From positions 434,001-498,000 of the forward strand of contig NZ_CP044067.1 of the NCBI RefSeq assembly GCF_008693385.1: 64,000 nt of DNA, written 5' to 3'. The notes below the pieces were generated by a model. It saw only the letters and a program-made list of their open reading frames with translations, was not told the origin of the DNA and made no database searches. The translations under genes were made by a program, and so were the position numbers. How positions within the stretch are numbered: position 1 is the first letter of the stretch; every line of letters begins with the position of its first letter. Origin of the DNA: Cupriavidus pauculus (GTDB taxonomy: Bacteria; Pseudomonadota; Gammaproteobacteria; Burkholderiales; Burkholderiaceae). Shown here piece by piece: positions 23,511 through 31,958 of this stretch.

Positions 23511-25342
23511 GTCGTCTCCTTCTGCACGGCGGCGCTACCCGAATAGATGGTCCTGACCAGCGGGGAATTGACCACCTCCTGAAAGCTCCCCTCCATCGCG
23601 ATGGTGCCCTGATGCAACACGACGATGCGTGTCGCGATCTGCTCGACGAAGTCGAGATCGTGCTCGACCAGCAGGCAGCACAGCCCGTAACGATGGGCCA
23701 GCGACGACAGCACCTCGCCGATATGCGTGCGCTCCGTCTTCGTGAGGCCGGCCGTCGGCTCGTCCAGCAGCACCACGCGCGGTGCCAGCGCGAGGACCAT
23801 CGCCAGTTCGAGCGCCTGCTGCTCGCCATGCGACAGATCGCGCGCCACACTGCCCAGCTTCTGGTCGAGCCCCGTCACGCGGACCACATGCAGTGCATAG
23901 GCGGGCAACCGCAGCGAACGATCCTGCCCCGTGAGCGACGGCCGCTCCAGCCGCGTGCCCGCGATGCGCAGGCATTCGGCCACCGTCAGCGACTCGAAGA
24001 TATTGGCGTTCTGAAACTTGCGGCCAAGCCCGAAGTGGACGCAGGTTTCGGGCGGGAACTGCCGGATATCGTGCCCGCACAGCTCGACCGTGCCGCCGCT
24101 GCGCGCGGCGCCATCGCTCATGCAGCGCATGAGCGTGGTCTTGCCCGCGCCGTTGGGGCCGATCAACCCGACGAGCTCGCCCGGCCGCGCTTCGAAGTCG
24201 ATACCCTGCAGCACCTTGAGCGCCCCAAAATGCTTCTCCACGCCCGTCATGCGGATCGCGGGGCCGGCGCCCACCTCGGCTGCCTCGGTCGCTTCGGTCG
24301 CCACCCCGGCGGTTCGCTCCTCGAGCACGGGCAGGCTCGCCGTCGGCCGGCCCAGCCCGAACGGCTTCAGCAACAGCGGCATCAGCCCCTGCGGCATCAG
24401 CACGATGACCACCACGAATGCGGCGCCCAGAATCAGCTGCCACGCAAACGGCATGCTCCCGCTGAGATAGGCGGTGGCGACGTTGATCAGCACCGCGCCC
24501 GTCAACGGGCCCCAGAGCGTGCCGCGCCCGCCGAGCGCCGCCCAGATGATGAACTCGGTGCCGAGCGCAAACCCCGCGAGTTCAGGCGCCACGACCCCGC
24601 TGAACGATCCGTACCCAAACCCGGCGATGCCGGCGACGGCACCCATGGCGACGAGCAGCACGATCTTCACCAGCGACGTATCGATGCCCAGATAGGTGCA
24701 GCGGGACTCGTTGTCGCGAATGGCAGCCAGAATGCGCCCCGCATCGCTGCGCACGAGCATCCAGCCCAGCAGGCCCGCCAGCAGCAGCGCGCCGCCCGCG
24801 ATCCAGTACCAGGTCTCGATCGAGAAATCGAAGGTCTCGTAACCCGTGAGTCCGGAACTCGATCCGGTCCAGTCGCCGCCCGAGAGCAGCAACTGCGTGA
24901 GGACGATCGGCAGCACCAGCGAGATCACGGTCGCAAAGAATGGCGAGGCGCCGCGGTAGAACGAGAGCCAGCCCACCAGCGCCGCCACGGCCGCGCTCAC
25001 GGCGATGGTCAATCCCACACCGAGCAATACCATGCCCATGCTGAAACCGCCGTGCGTGAACACGAGCCCCGAGACATACGCTCCGATGCCGAAGAACGCG
25101 GACTGCCCGAACGTCAGGTAACCGGTGTAGCCCCAGAGGATATCCACCGTGATCACGACGATCGCAAAGAAGAACGCCTTGATCAGGATGTTCTGCAGGT
25201 ACGTATCGAAGAGCCACGGGCCCGCCGCGAGCACGATCAATGCTATCGCGCCCAAGCCCGCCAGCCGCGACGCCGAGGGCCGCGACCGCGCCGCGCCCGC
25301 TTCCCGCCCCGAACCGGGCAACGTCATATCTCGGTCAGCCAT
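23507..25342 (-). CDS. fused ABC permease-ATPase (LivM-LivG fusion), HAAT family
   Basis: 611 residues. The first 335 are a LivM-type permease with about ten membrane segments, including the conserved WGYTGYLTFGQSAFFGIGAY. A short Ala/Glu-rich linker (about 340-360) leads to a LivG-type ATPase: Walker A GPNGAGKTT, signature LSHGEQQALELAMVLAL, Walker B VVLLDEPTAGL and VEHDLDFV. Permease and ATPase are separate genes in most systems; both halves look intact here. The start overlaps the LivH stop by eight bases, and AGGGG lies upstream. Confidence 0.92.
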   Translation of the reverse strand: MADRDMTLPGSGREAGAARSRPSASRLAGLGAIALIVLAAGPWLFDTYLQNILIKAFFFAIVVITVDILWGYTGYLTFGQSAFFGIGAYVSGLVFTHGGFSMGMVLLGVGLTIAVSAAVAALVGWLSFYRGASPFFATVISLVLPIVLTQLLLSGGDWTGSSSGLTGYETFDFSIETWYWIAGGALLLAGLLGWMLVRSDAGRILAAIRDNESRCTYLGIDTSLVKIVLLVAMGAVAGIAGFGYGSFSGVVAPELAGFALGTEFIIWAALGGRGTLWGPLTGAVLINVATAYLSGSMPFAWQLILGAAFVVVIVLMPQGLMPLLLKPFGLGRPTASLPVLEERTAGVATEATEAAEVGAGPAIRMTGVEKHFGALKVLQGIDFEARPGELVGLIGPNGAGKTTLMRCMSDGAARSGGTVELCGHDIRQFPPETCVHFGLGRKFQNANIFESLTVAECLRIAGTRLERPSLTGQDRSLRLPAYALHVVRVTGLDQKLGSVARDLSHGEQQALELAMVLALAPRVVLLDEPTAGLTKTERTHIGEVLSSLAHRYGLCCLLVEHDLDFVEQIATRIVVLHQGTIAMEGSFQEVVNSPLVRTIYSGSAAVQKETT

Positions 25343-26168
25343 GAGAGAACCCCTTCGGACGAATCCGCAACGTCACCGCGGCCAGCACCGCGATGGTCAG
25401 CCCGCCGAGCACGGGGTTGGCATAGGTGCTGACCAGTACCTGCGCGGCGCCGAAGACCACGCAGGTCAGCAGCAGGCTCGCCATGGAATGGCCGGACACC
25501 ATCACCAGCATGAACGCGCTGATCAGCCACGGCAGGCCCATGTTCGGATCGACGCTCGAGAGCGGCGTGATCATGGCCCCGGCCAGCGTCCCCAACCCCG
25601 CACCCAGACAGAACGTGACAAAGCGCACGCGTCCCGAGTGGATGCCCAGGCTGCTGGCCAGGTCCTCGTTCATGATCACGGCGCGTGTGTTGACGCCGAA
25701 CCGGGTGCCCGTCAGCAGCGCCGTCAGCAACAGGCACAGCACCACGGCCACGGGCACCAGCACGAGCCGGTACGCGGAGTACTCGACGCCGAAGACCGAC
25801 CACGTCCCCGCGAGCGGCGCATCCGCGAACTGGACCTCGCGGCCGAATGCCATCACGATGAGCTGCCCGATGACGATGCTGAGCCCCCACGTCGCGAGGA
25901 TGGCATCCAGCGGGCGCTTGTAGAGGGGCCGGACGATCAGCCATTCCACGAGCATGCCCACCAGCACCCCCGCGACCATCGCGAGCGGCCAGCCGAGCCA
26001 CGGGTCGATATGGAGGCGCGTCACCACGTAGCTGGCGTAGCCGCCCAGCGTCAGCAGCGCCCCATGCGCGAAGTTCACGATCTTCATGACCCCGAAGATC
26101 ATCATGAGGCCTGCCGTCACGACGAACAGCATGCTCGCCGTGGTCAGCAGATCCAGCAATAGCACCAT
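25335..26168 (-). CDS. ABC transporter permease, LivH/UrtB-like
   Basis: 277 residues, start ATG 26168 with AAGGAGG upstream. Around eight hydrophobic segments; the N-terminal MIFGVMKIVNFAHGALLTLGGY is the hallmark of LivH permeases, and NEDLASSLGIHSGRVRFVTF is the cytoplasmic coupling loop. It pairs with the fused LivM-LivG gene that overlaps it and with the binding protein ten bases upstream. Confidence 0.93.
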   Translation of the reverse strand: MVLLLDLLTTASMLFVVTAGLMMIFGVMKIVNFAHGALLTLGGYASYVVTRLHIDPWLGWPLAMVAGVLVGMLVEWLIVRPLYKRPLDAILATWGLSIVIGQLIVMAFGREVQFADAPLAGTWSVFGVEYSAYRLVLVPVAVVLCLLLTALLTGTRFGVNTRAVIMNEDLASSLGIHSGRVRFVTFCLGAGLGTLAGAMITPLSSVDPNMGLPWLISAFMLVMVSGHSMASLLLTCVVFGAAQVLVSTYANPVLGGLTIAVLAAVTLRIRPKGFSHG

Positions 26169-26177
26169 GGTGCCTCC

Positions 26178-27341
26178 TTACTTGATGTTCGGGCATTGCG
26201 CGCCCGGATCCACGTTCGCAAAGGTCTCGAGGATCTTGATCGTACCGTTCGCCTGCACCTGGCCCAGCCGCATCGAGAGCGGCGTATGCCGGCTCTTGTT
26301 CATCTGCACCGTGCCGCGCGGCCCCGTATACGACACCTCGCCGAGCGCCTTCGTGACCTTGGCCGGATCGATCGAACCCGCCTTCTCCGCCGCGGCCTTG
26401 TACAGATAGAACGCCTCGTACTGCGGTTCGGACAACTCGTTCGGCGTCTTCAGGTCCGCGCCGAACTTCTTCTGCATCGCGGCCATGAACTTCTTGTTCT
26501 CCGGCGTATCGATGCTCGTCAGGTACGACGCCGACATATACAGGCCGTCCGCCACATCGCCCATCGTCTTCGCCGTGCCCTCGTCGATCGCCAGGTTGCC
26601 ATACGGCAGCGTCAGGCCCGCGCCCTTGATCTGCTTGGCCAGCGACACGTTCGGCGCGCCTCCCGCCGTGGCGCTGATCAGCGCGTCGGGCTTGGCCGCG
26701 CGGATCTTGGAGACGACGGTCGTCCAGTCGCTGCCGTCGATCGGAAGGTACTCCTCGCCGATCACCTTGCCACCCTGGCGCTCGATGTATTTCTTCGTGA
26801 AATCGAGCATGCCGCGGCCGAACGCATAGTCATTGCCGACCAGGAAGAACGTCTTGGCGTTCTTGTTCTTGCTGAAGTAGTCCACCACCGGCGCGACCTG
26901 CTGCTCGGGCACCCAGCCGTTCACGTACATCCAGTTGTTGCACGATCGCCCCTCGTAGAAGGACGTATAGATATAGGGCACCTTGCCCTTGCTGATCACC
27001 GGGAGTGCCGCATTGCGGGCCGCGCTTGTCTCCATGGCGATGACCGCATTGACCTTCTTCTGGAACACCAGCGTGTCGAACGCTTTCTGCGCGCCGACGG
27101 CGCCCGAGGCGTCGTCCACGATCTCCAGTTCGATCTTGCGGCCCAGAATGCCGCCGGCGGCGTTGATCTCCTCGACCGCCAGTTGCGACGACTGCACGAC
27201 GGCGGGCGCCACCACGCTATTGGCGCCCGACAGGCCGACGGCGACCCCGATCCGGATGGGATCGGCCGCGTAAACGTGGGAGGCCACCAGTGCGGCAGCG
27301 GCGACGATGCCAGCGCGAACGGTAAACGGAAAGGCTTTCAT
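26178..27341 (-). CDS. ABC transporter substrate-binding protein (HAAT family)
   Basis: 387 residues, start ATG 27341 with AGGAGC five bases upstream. The signal peptide ends at HVYAA (about residue 25). The mature type I binding protein begins DPIRIGVAVGLSGANSVVAPAV and includes AVEEINAAGGILGRKIELEIVDD and EGRSCNNWMYVNGW. It resembles the AmiC/UrtA branch, like the regulator at 20605-21747, so transporter and regulator probably recognise related ligands. Ligand class (amide, urea-like or branched) is inferred from neighbours. Confidence 0.92.
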   Translation of the reverse strand: MKAFPFTVRAGIVAAAALVASHVYAADPIRIGVAVGLSGANSVVAPAVVQSSQLAVEEINAAGGILGRKIELEIVDDASGAVGAQKAFDTLVFQKKVNAVIAMETSAARNAALPVISKGKVPYIYTSFYEGRSCNNWMYVNGWVPEQQVAPVVDYFSKNKNAKTFFLVGNDYAFGRGMLDFTKKYIERQGGKVIGEEYLPIDGSDWTTVVSKIRAAKPDALISATAGGAPNVSLAKQIKGAGLTLPYGNLAIDEGTAKTMGDVADGLYMSASYLTSIDTPENKKFMAAMQKKFGADLKTPNELSEPQYEAFYLYKAAAEKAGSIDPAKVTKALGEVSYTGPRGTVQMNKSRHTPLSMRLGQVQANGTIKILETFANVDPGAQCPNIK

Positions 27342-27379
27342 AAGAGCTCCTGTGTCGATGGGGGGAACGGAAGGTCGGG

Positions 27380-28267
27380 TCAGTAAGGCGGCAACGGCGC
27401 GCCCGTACCTAGCATGGCGTCGTAAAGGTCCCGGCGCCGGTCGCGCAGGACATGATTGAAGGCGCTGATCTGCCGCGCGCGGCGCGCGACGTTCAGGTCC
27501 ACGCGCGCATAAAGGATTTCTTCGCGATCGCGCGAGGCCGGGCCCGCCATGGGCCACCCATCGGCGCCCACGATCAGGCTCTGCCCGATAAACGGCTGGC
27601 CGCGCTCGACGCCCACCCGGTTCGCGCAGACGATGGTGAGCCCGTTGCTGTGCGCGCCGGCCATGGCCAGCGTATTGGCCATCGCGGGACGGTCCGCGGG
27701 CTGGTTGGGCATCGGCACCCAGTTCGTGGGCATGGCCACGATATCGGCGCCCTGCATCGCCAGCAGCCGGAACGTCTCCGGAAACCAGCCGTCGTAGCAC
27801 ACCACGATGCCGAGCCGTCCGAACTCGGTATGGAACACGGGCAGGCCCTTGTCGCCGGGCTCGAAGAACAGGTTTTCCTCGCCCCAGAGATGGAGCTTGC
27901 GATAGGTGCCGAGATGCCCCTCCGGGCTGACCAGCACCGCCGAGTTGTAGAGCCGGCCGCCCTCGCGTTCGGCAATGCCGGCGGCGATATGGATGCCGTG
28001 CCGGCGCGCGGCGTCGATCCACGCCTGCGTGGTGGGGCCGTCCGGCACCGGTTCGGCCAGCGCGAACGCTTCCGCGCGGCTGCTGAAGACGTAGCCCGAG
28101 TTGGCAAGTTCGGGCAGCACCACGAGCGTGGCCCCATGGGCGGCCGCTTCGCCGATCAACGCCAGGGACCGCGCCACGTTCTCTTCCTTGCTCCCCACGT
28201 GCGGCGCCATCTGGATGCTGGCGACGGTGATGCACGGAAATGGGGACGATTCGTTCTGCTCGGACAT
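27380..28267 (-). CDS. nitrilase/amidase superfamily carbon-nitrogen hydrolase
   Basis: 295 residues. ATG 28267 has GGAG about five bases upstream and lies just after the U-tract of a terminator hairpin. The Glu-Lys-Cys triad is present: Glu53 (VVLPELANSGY), Lys124 (YRKLHLWGEE) and Cys157 (IVVCYDGWFPE). It hydrolyses a nitrile or amide C-N bond; the exact substrate is unknown. As first gene of the operon it likely makes or consumes the compound imported by the ABC system and sensed by the AmiC-like protein, with release of ammonia. Confidence 0.9.
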   Translation of the reverse strand: MSEQNESSPFPCITVASIQMAPHVGSKEENVARSLALIGEAAAHGATLVVLPELANSGYVFSSRAEAFALAEPVPDGPTTQAWIDAARRHGIHIAAGIAEREGGRLYNSAVLVSPEGHLGTYRKLHLWGEENLFFEPGDKGLPVFHTEFGRLGIVVCYDGWFPETFRLLAMQGADIVAMPTNWVPMPNQPADRPAMANTLAMAGAHSNGLTIVCANRVGVERGQPFIGQSLIVGADGWPMAGPASRDREEILYARVDLNVARRARQISAFNHVLRDRRRDLYDAMLGTGAPLPPY

Positions 28268-28275
28268 GCACGCTC

Positions 28276-28325
28276 CAAAAAGCAAAAAGCCCCTGACTGC
28301 GCACGACGCGCATGTCAGGGGCTTT
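28276..28325 (-). terminator. intrinsic terminator in the leader of the nitrilase operon
   Basis: Perfect 12-bp stem, AAAGCCCCTGAC (28286-28297 on the plus strand) with GTCAGGGGCTTT (28314-28325); the loop itself contains a 5-bp stem (TGCGC/GCGCA). On the minus strand the hairpin is followed by TTTTTGCTTTTT and directly by the GGAG and ATG of the nitrilase gene. Only about ten bases separate the U-tract from the start, so no promoter fits in between. Upstream GGCTATGAAAGCC could pair with the 5' arm as an alternative hairpin. Confidence 0.8.
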
Positions 28326-28393
28326 CATAGCCGGTATGTGGTCAGCAATGTTGCTGAGGGTTGCCGAAGGGGCCTTGCCCGATCGACCGTCGC

Positions 28394-28440
28394 ATTCTCG
28401 GCGCTCGGGAAATCGACCGTCAACTAGGTAGATACCCTAG
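28394..28440 (-). promoter_or_regulatory. candidate promoter of the nitrilase operon
   Basis: Minus strand TTGACG (28423-28418), 18-base spacer, GAGAAT (28399-28394): a reasonable sigma-70 -35 and a weak -10. A palindrome CTAGG-GTATCTA-CCTAG sits immediately upstream (28440-28424), and GACGGTCGAT is directly repeated at 28421-28412 and 28391-28382. Transcription from here would give a leader of about 120 bases ending in the terminator hairpin. Confidence 0.45.
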
Positions 28441-28456
28441 CTCGCACCGCATTGCC

Positions 28457-30217
28457 CTAGAGCTCGATCTGCACATCGCCCTCGGGTGTCGCGCAGCACA
28501 GCAGCACGGTGCCATCGGGCGGTGGCGAGAGCGGCTGCGGGGAATACCGGACCTTGCCGTCGAGCAGGTTGGCCCGGCAGTTATGGCACACGCCCGTCCG
28601 GCACGACCATCTGACCGGTACCGCGCAGGCTTCGGCCAGGTCCAGCAGGCCCTTGTAGCGGTCGCTCCAGTTGACCCGGAGGCCGCTGCGGACGAAGGCG
28701 ACGACCGGGCCGTCCCCGGCGGGCCCGTCGGGCAGATGCGGTGCGATGGCGGGAGTGCCGGACCCGGTGCCGAGCTCGACGCCGAAGACCTCTTCGTGGA
28801 TCTGGCTGCCGGCCACGCCCCACGCGGTCAGCTGCGCGCGCATCTCGCGCAGGAACGGCTGCGGGCCGCACAGGTAGAAATCGGCGGTCGCCGGCACGCC
28901 GTCGGCCTGCATATGCGCGACCGACAGATGGCCTTCCAGATCGAACGCGCGCGCGGTCCGGTCCGCATCGCTCGGCCGGCTATAGGCGACGTGCATCGTC
29001 GTGCGGGGGCTGCGGGCGGCCAGCGCCTGCAACTCGTCGCGAAAGGCATGGTGCCGGCCATCGCGCGCGCCGTGGAACCACCAGACGTCGCGCGGAGCGT
29101 CCTTCTCTTCCGCGAGCGCGTACAGCATCGCGAGCATGGGCGTCACGCCGATGCCTGCGCTGACGAGCACGACGGGCGCGTCGCCGGGGGTCAGCCGGAA
29201 CGTCCCGCGCGGGGCGCTCGCCTCGATCGTCGTGCCCGCTTCCGCATGGGCATGCAGATAGCGGCTGACCACGCCGTGGTCCTCCTGCTTGACGCTGATG
29301 CGGAACACGCCGAGCGACGGGTCGCCCGACAGCGAATACATGCGAATCTCGTCGGCGCCGCCTTCCATGCCAACTGCGCCCGCCCCGATCTTGACCGCGA
29401 TATGCTGCCCGGCCAGCGAACGCGGCAGCGTTGCGCCATCCGCAGCCTCGAGCCAGAACGACTTCACGCCCTCGCATTCGGGTACCACGCGCGCGATGCG
29501 CATGTCGCGAAACCCCGCCCACGCCAGCGCGGGCTCGCTCGGATCGAGCCCCGCATTGCCGCCGGCACCCGTGCCCTGCGCGGCCAGCATGGACTCGAAC
29601 GATTGCCGCCAGCCGGGGCTCAGCGCGCCGATCCGCAGCACCTTGCGCAGCGCGTCCTCGGGATGCCGCTCCGTATAGAGCAACTGATCGACCTCCGTCA
29701 CGGACATCTGCCCGGGCCCCTTCGACAGGAGCACGATCTCGTCGCCCGCGCCGATCTCGCCCTCCTGGATCACGCGCATATAGAAACCGGGCCGTCCATG
29801 CGTGACCACGAGCGCGGGCAATTCGGGATGCGCCATGCGGATCCCGAGCCGATAGCAGGTCACGCGCGGCTGCGAGACCTCGAACTCGGCCGTGCCGATG
29901 CGATAGCGATCGCCGATGCAGACGTCGGCGTCTTCGAGCCCGTCCACCGTGAGGTTCTCGCCAAACTGCCCGTACTCGTACCGGTCACGCCCCAGAAACG
30001 CGTTCCAGAACCGGTACGACGACATCTGGTAGACCATGACCGCGCGCTGCTCCCCGCCGTGGCCCTGCAGATCCGTCTGCGCATCGCCATCGATATTCAG
30101 CCGTCGCACCATCACGCGTCCGGCGACCGGCGATTTCCAGATCGACGAACGAACGGTCCGGCCCTGCCATGCGACCTCGCGGGTCTTGCCGACATTCACG
30201 GATAACAGCATGGCCAT
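28457..30217 (-). CDS. MOSC domain fused to ferredoxin:NAD(P)H reductase and 2Fe-2S ferredoxin
   Basis: 586 residues from ATG 30217, with GGAG five bases upstream. The N-terminal 220 residues are a YiiM-like MOSC domain (LQGHGGEQRAVMVYQMSSY; GQFGENLTVDGL; the conserved Cys in RVTCYRLGIRM). The middle is a FAD/NAD reductase (RMYSLSG, GIGVTPMLAML, FYLCGPQPFL). The C-terminal ferredoxin carries the plant-type cluster Cys (CRTGVCHNC and a final Cys in LLCCATPEG). The enzyme probably moves electrons from NAD(P)H through flavin and 2Fe-2S to a molybdenum- or other sulfur-bound centre. It is the last gene of the UbiD operon. Confidence 0.9.
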   Translation of the reverse strand: MAMLLSVNVGKTREVAWQGRTVRSSIWKSPVAGRVMVRRLNIDGDAQTDLQGHGGEQRAVMVYQMSSYRFWNAFLGRDRYEYGQFGENLTVDGLEDADVCIGDRYRIGTAEFEVSQPRVTCYRLGIRMAHPELPALVVTHGRPGFYMRVIQEGEIGAGDEIVLLSKGPGQMSVTEVDQLLYTERHPEDALRKVLRIGALSPGWRQSFESMLAAQGTGAGGNAGLDPSEPALAWAGFRDMRIARVVPECEGVKSFWLEAADGATLPRSLAGQHIAVKIGAGAVGMEGGADEIRMYSLSGDPSLGVFRISVKQEDHGVVSRYLHAHAEAGTTIEASAPRGTFRLTPGDAPVVLVSAGIGVTPMLAMLYALAEEKDAPRDVWWFHGARDGRHHAFRDELQALAARSPRTTMHVAYSRPSDADRTARAFDLEGHLSVAHMQADGVPATADFYLCGPQPFLREMRAQLTAWGVAGSQIHEEVFGVELGTGSGTPAIAPHLPDGPAGDGPVVAFVRSGLRVNWSDRYKGLLDLAEACAVPVRWSCRTGVCHNCRANLLDGKVRYSPQPLSPPPDGTVLLCCATPEGDVQIEL

Positions 30218-30232
30218 GGTGGACTCCGAAGA

Positions 30233-30481
30233 TCAATCCTTGTGCCGCAGGGGCGGAATGGCAGGCACCACCGGCATATGCGGAATGTCCTGCGCGGACA
30301 GCCTGAACACGGCCGGATAGCGGTCGCGGTCGGTATTCTCCGCGGGCTCCGTCGAGCGCCATGTATACCGGCATGTGTTGCACCCGAATATCGTCCAGAC
30401 GTCCGCCACCGCCGACTTGGCATGGGTCTCGATCGTGGACGCGCCGCAGCGCGGGCAGACTGCCGAGTCATCGTCTTGCAT
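30233..30481 (-). CDS. non-oxidative hydroxyarylic acid decarboxylase subunit D-like protein
   Basis: 82 residues from ATG 30481; GAGG lies six bases upstream, which favours this ATG over the one at 30487. Two CxxC pairs (VCPRCGA and GCNTCRYTW) form a zinc-ribbon, followed by WRSTEPAEN. This matches the small subunit D of VdcD/ShdD-type decarboxylases. It lies eight bases after the UbiD-like gene, as expected for subunit C-D order. Confidence 0.85.
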   Translation of the reverse strand: MQDDDSAVCPRCGASTIETHAKSAVADVWTIFGCNTCRYTWRSTEPAENTDRDRYPAVFRLSAQDIPHMPVVPAIPPLRHKD

Positions 30482-30489
30482 GGCCATCC

Positions 30490-31917
30490 TCACTTGCGCA
30501 GCGCGTGGATCAGGGGCAGCAGCTTCTCGCGCCAGGCGTCGGTCTGCTGGGGCGTATCGAGGACCTCGCCATAGTCGCCGCGCCGGTCGGGCGCCTTCGG
30601 CGTGGTCGCATCGATGATCATCTTGTGCGCCATGCCATTGGGCTCGCCGGCCGGGTCGAGCAGGTTCTCCGCGAGGTTCGGGATGATCACCACATCCCCC
30701 GCCGGATTCGTGCGGACGGACATCGCCCACATGACCTGGTTCAGATTGAACGGATCGATGTCCTCATCGACCACGATCACGATCTTGGCGTAGCCGAGGC
30801 CATGCGGGGTCGTCAGCACGCCCATGCCGACCGACTTGGCAAAGCCGCCGTACCGCACGCGCGTGGAGACGATCACGACCAGACCGTGCGTGTACAGCGC
30901 GTTGACGGCGACCACCTCGGGGAACATGCGGTTGAGCTGGATAAAGATCGGCGCGCTGGTCGTCATCGCCTGCAGAAAATCGATCTCGGTCCAGGGGCGG
31001 CCCACATACACGGATTCGAAGATCGGATCCTTGCGATGCGATACCCGGTCGATCTCGATAACGGGGTAAAGATGCCCGCCCGAGTAGTAGCCGGGAAACT
31101 CGCCGAACGGACCTTCGATCTCGCGCTGCCGCGCCACGATCCGGCCTTCGAGCACGTACTCCGAGCCCCACGGTACATCGAGCCCCTTCTCCGTCCGCAC
31201 GACCTTGTACGGCTCGCCCTGCATCACCGCGGCCATCTTGTACTCGAGCTGGTCGTAGCGCAGCGGCGTGGCGCCCATCAACAGGATGATCGGCTCGTTG
31301 CCGATGCAGATGGCGATCGGCAGATCCTCGCCACGCGCCTCGGCATGCGAGAGATGGATCGCGATATCGTGCTGCGGCACGGGCTGGATGCCGATGCGGT
31401 TGGGGCCCTTCACCATGAGCCGGTAGACGCCCACGTTCTCCACGTCGTCGTTGTCCCAGTCGTCGGGGTCGCGCGACACGATGCAGGCCTTGTCGATATA
31501 GAACCCGCCGTCGCCGCGATTGAGCCGGAACAGTGGCAGCAGGTCGAACAGGTTGATATCGTGCGCGACGCTCACCTCCTGCCACGGCGCGCTATCGACA
31601 CGCTGCATCTCCCCCGGAAACAGCTCGAAGCGGCGCACGAACTCGAAGAACTGCGCCTTCAGCGAGGCCGTCTTGTCCATGCCGAGCGCCAGCGCATGAT
31701 TGGGCCACGAGCCGTGCGTGTTCAGCACGACCTGCGCGCCGGGACTGCCGGCGATATTGTCGAACAGGATGGCCGGCACCTCGTCGCCGATCTGGGCCAG
31801 CGCGCAGGCGGCCGCGGCCAGGTCGGGTTCGAATTGCACCGGATCTTTCATCCGGAGCAGTTGCCCCTGCTGTTCGAGCACGGTGAGAAACGCGCGAAAA
31901 TCGGGATAGGCTTGCAT
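30490..31917 (-). CDS. UbiD family decarboxylase (hydroxyarylic acid decarboxylase subunit C-like)
   Basis: 475 residues, start ATG 31917 with GGGAG seven bases upstream. UbiD-family enzymes use prenylated FMN to (de)carboxylate aromatic or unsaturated acids. Recognisable stretches include MQAYPDFRAFLTVLEQQGQL, the central GEPYKVVRTEKGLDVPWGSEYVLEG, EGPFGEFPGYYSGG, and VVDEDIDPFNLNQVMWAM. The adjacent subunit-D gene suggests a vanillate/4-hydroxybenzoate-type non-oxidative decarboxylase. No UbiX-type prenyltransferase (subunit B) is encoded in the window. Confidence 0.92.
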   Translation of the reverse strand: MQAYPDFRAFLTVLEQQGQLLRMKDPVQFEPDLAAAACALAQIGDEVPAILFDNIAGSPGAQVVLNTHGSWPNHALALGMDKTASLKAQFFEFVRRFELFPGEMQRVDSAPWQEVSVAHDINLFDLLPLFRLNRGDGGFYIDKACIVSRDPDDWDNDDVENVGVYRLMVKGPNRIGIQPVPQHDIAIHLSHAEARGEDLPIAICIGNEPIILLMGATPLRYDQLEYKMAAVMQGEPYKVVRTEKGLDVPWGSEYVLEGRIVARQREIEGPFGEFPGYYSGGHLYPVIEIDRVSHRKDPIFESVYVGRPWTEIDFLQAMTTSAPIFIQLNRMFPEVVAVNALYTHGLVVIVSTRVRYGGFAKSVGMGVLTTPHGLGYAKIVIVVDEDIDPFNLNQVMWAMSVRTNPAGDVVIIPNLAENLLDPAGEPNGMAHKMIIDATTPKAPDRRGDYGEVLDTPQQTDAWREKLLPLIHALRK

Positions 31918-31958
31918 GCGGACACTCCCGGTCACATCGTCAACGCCTGGAAAACGGC

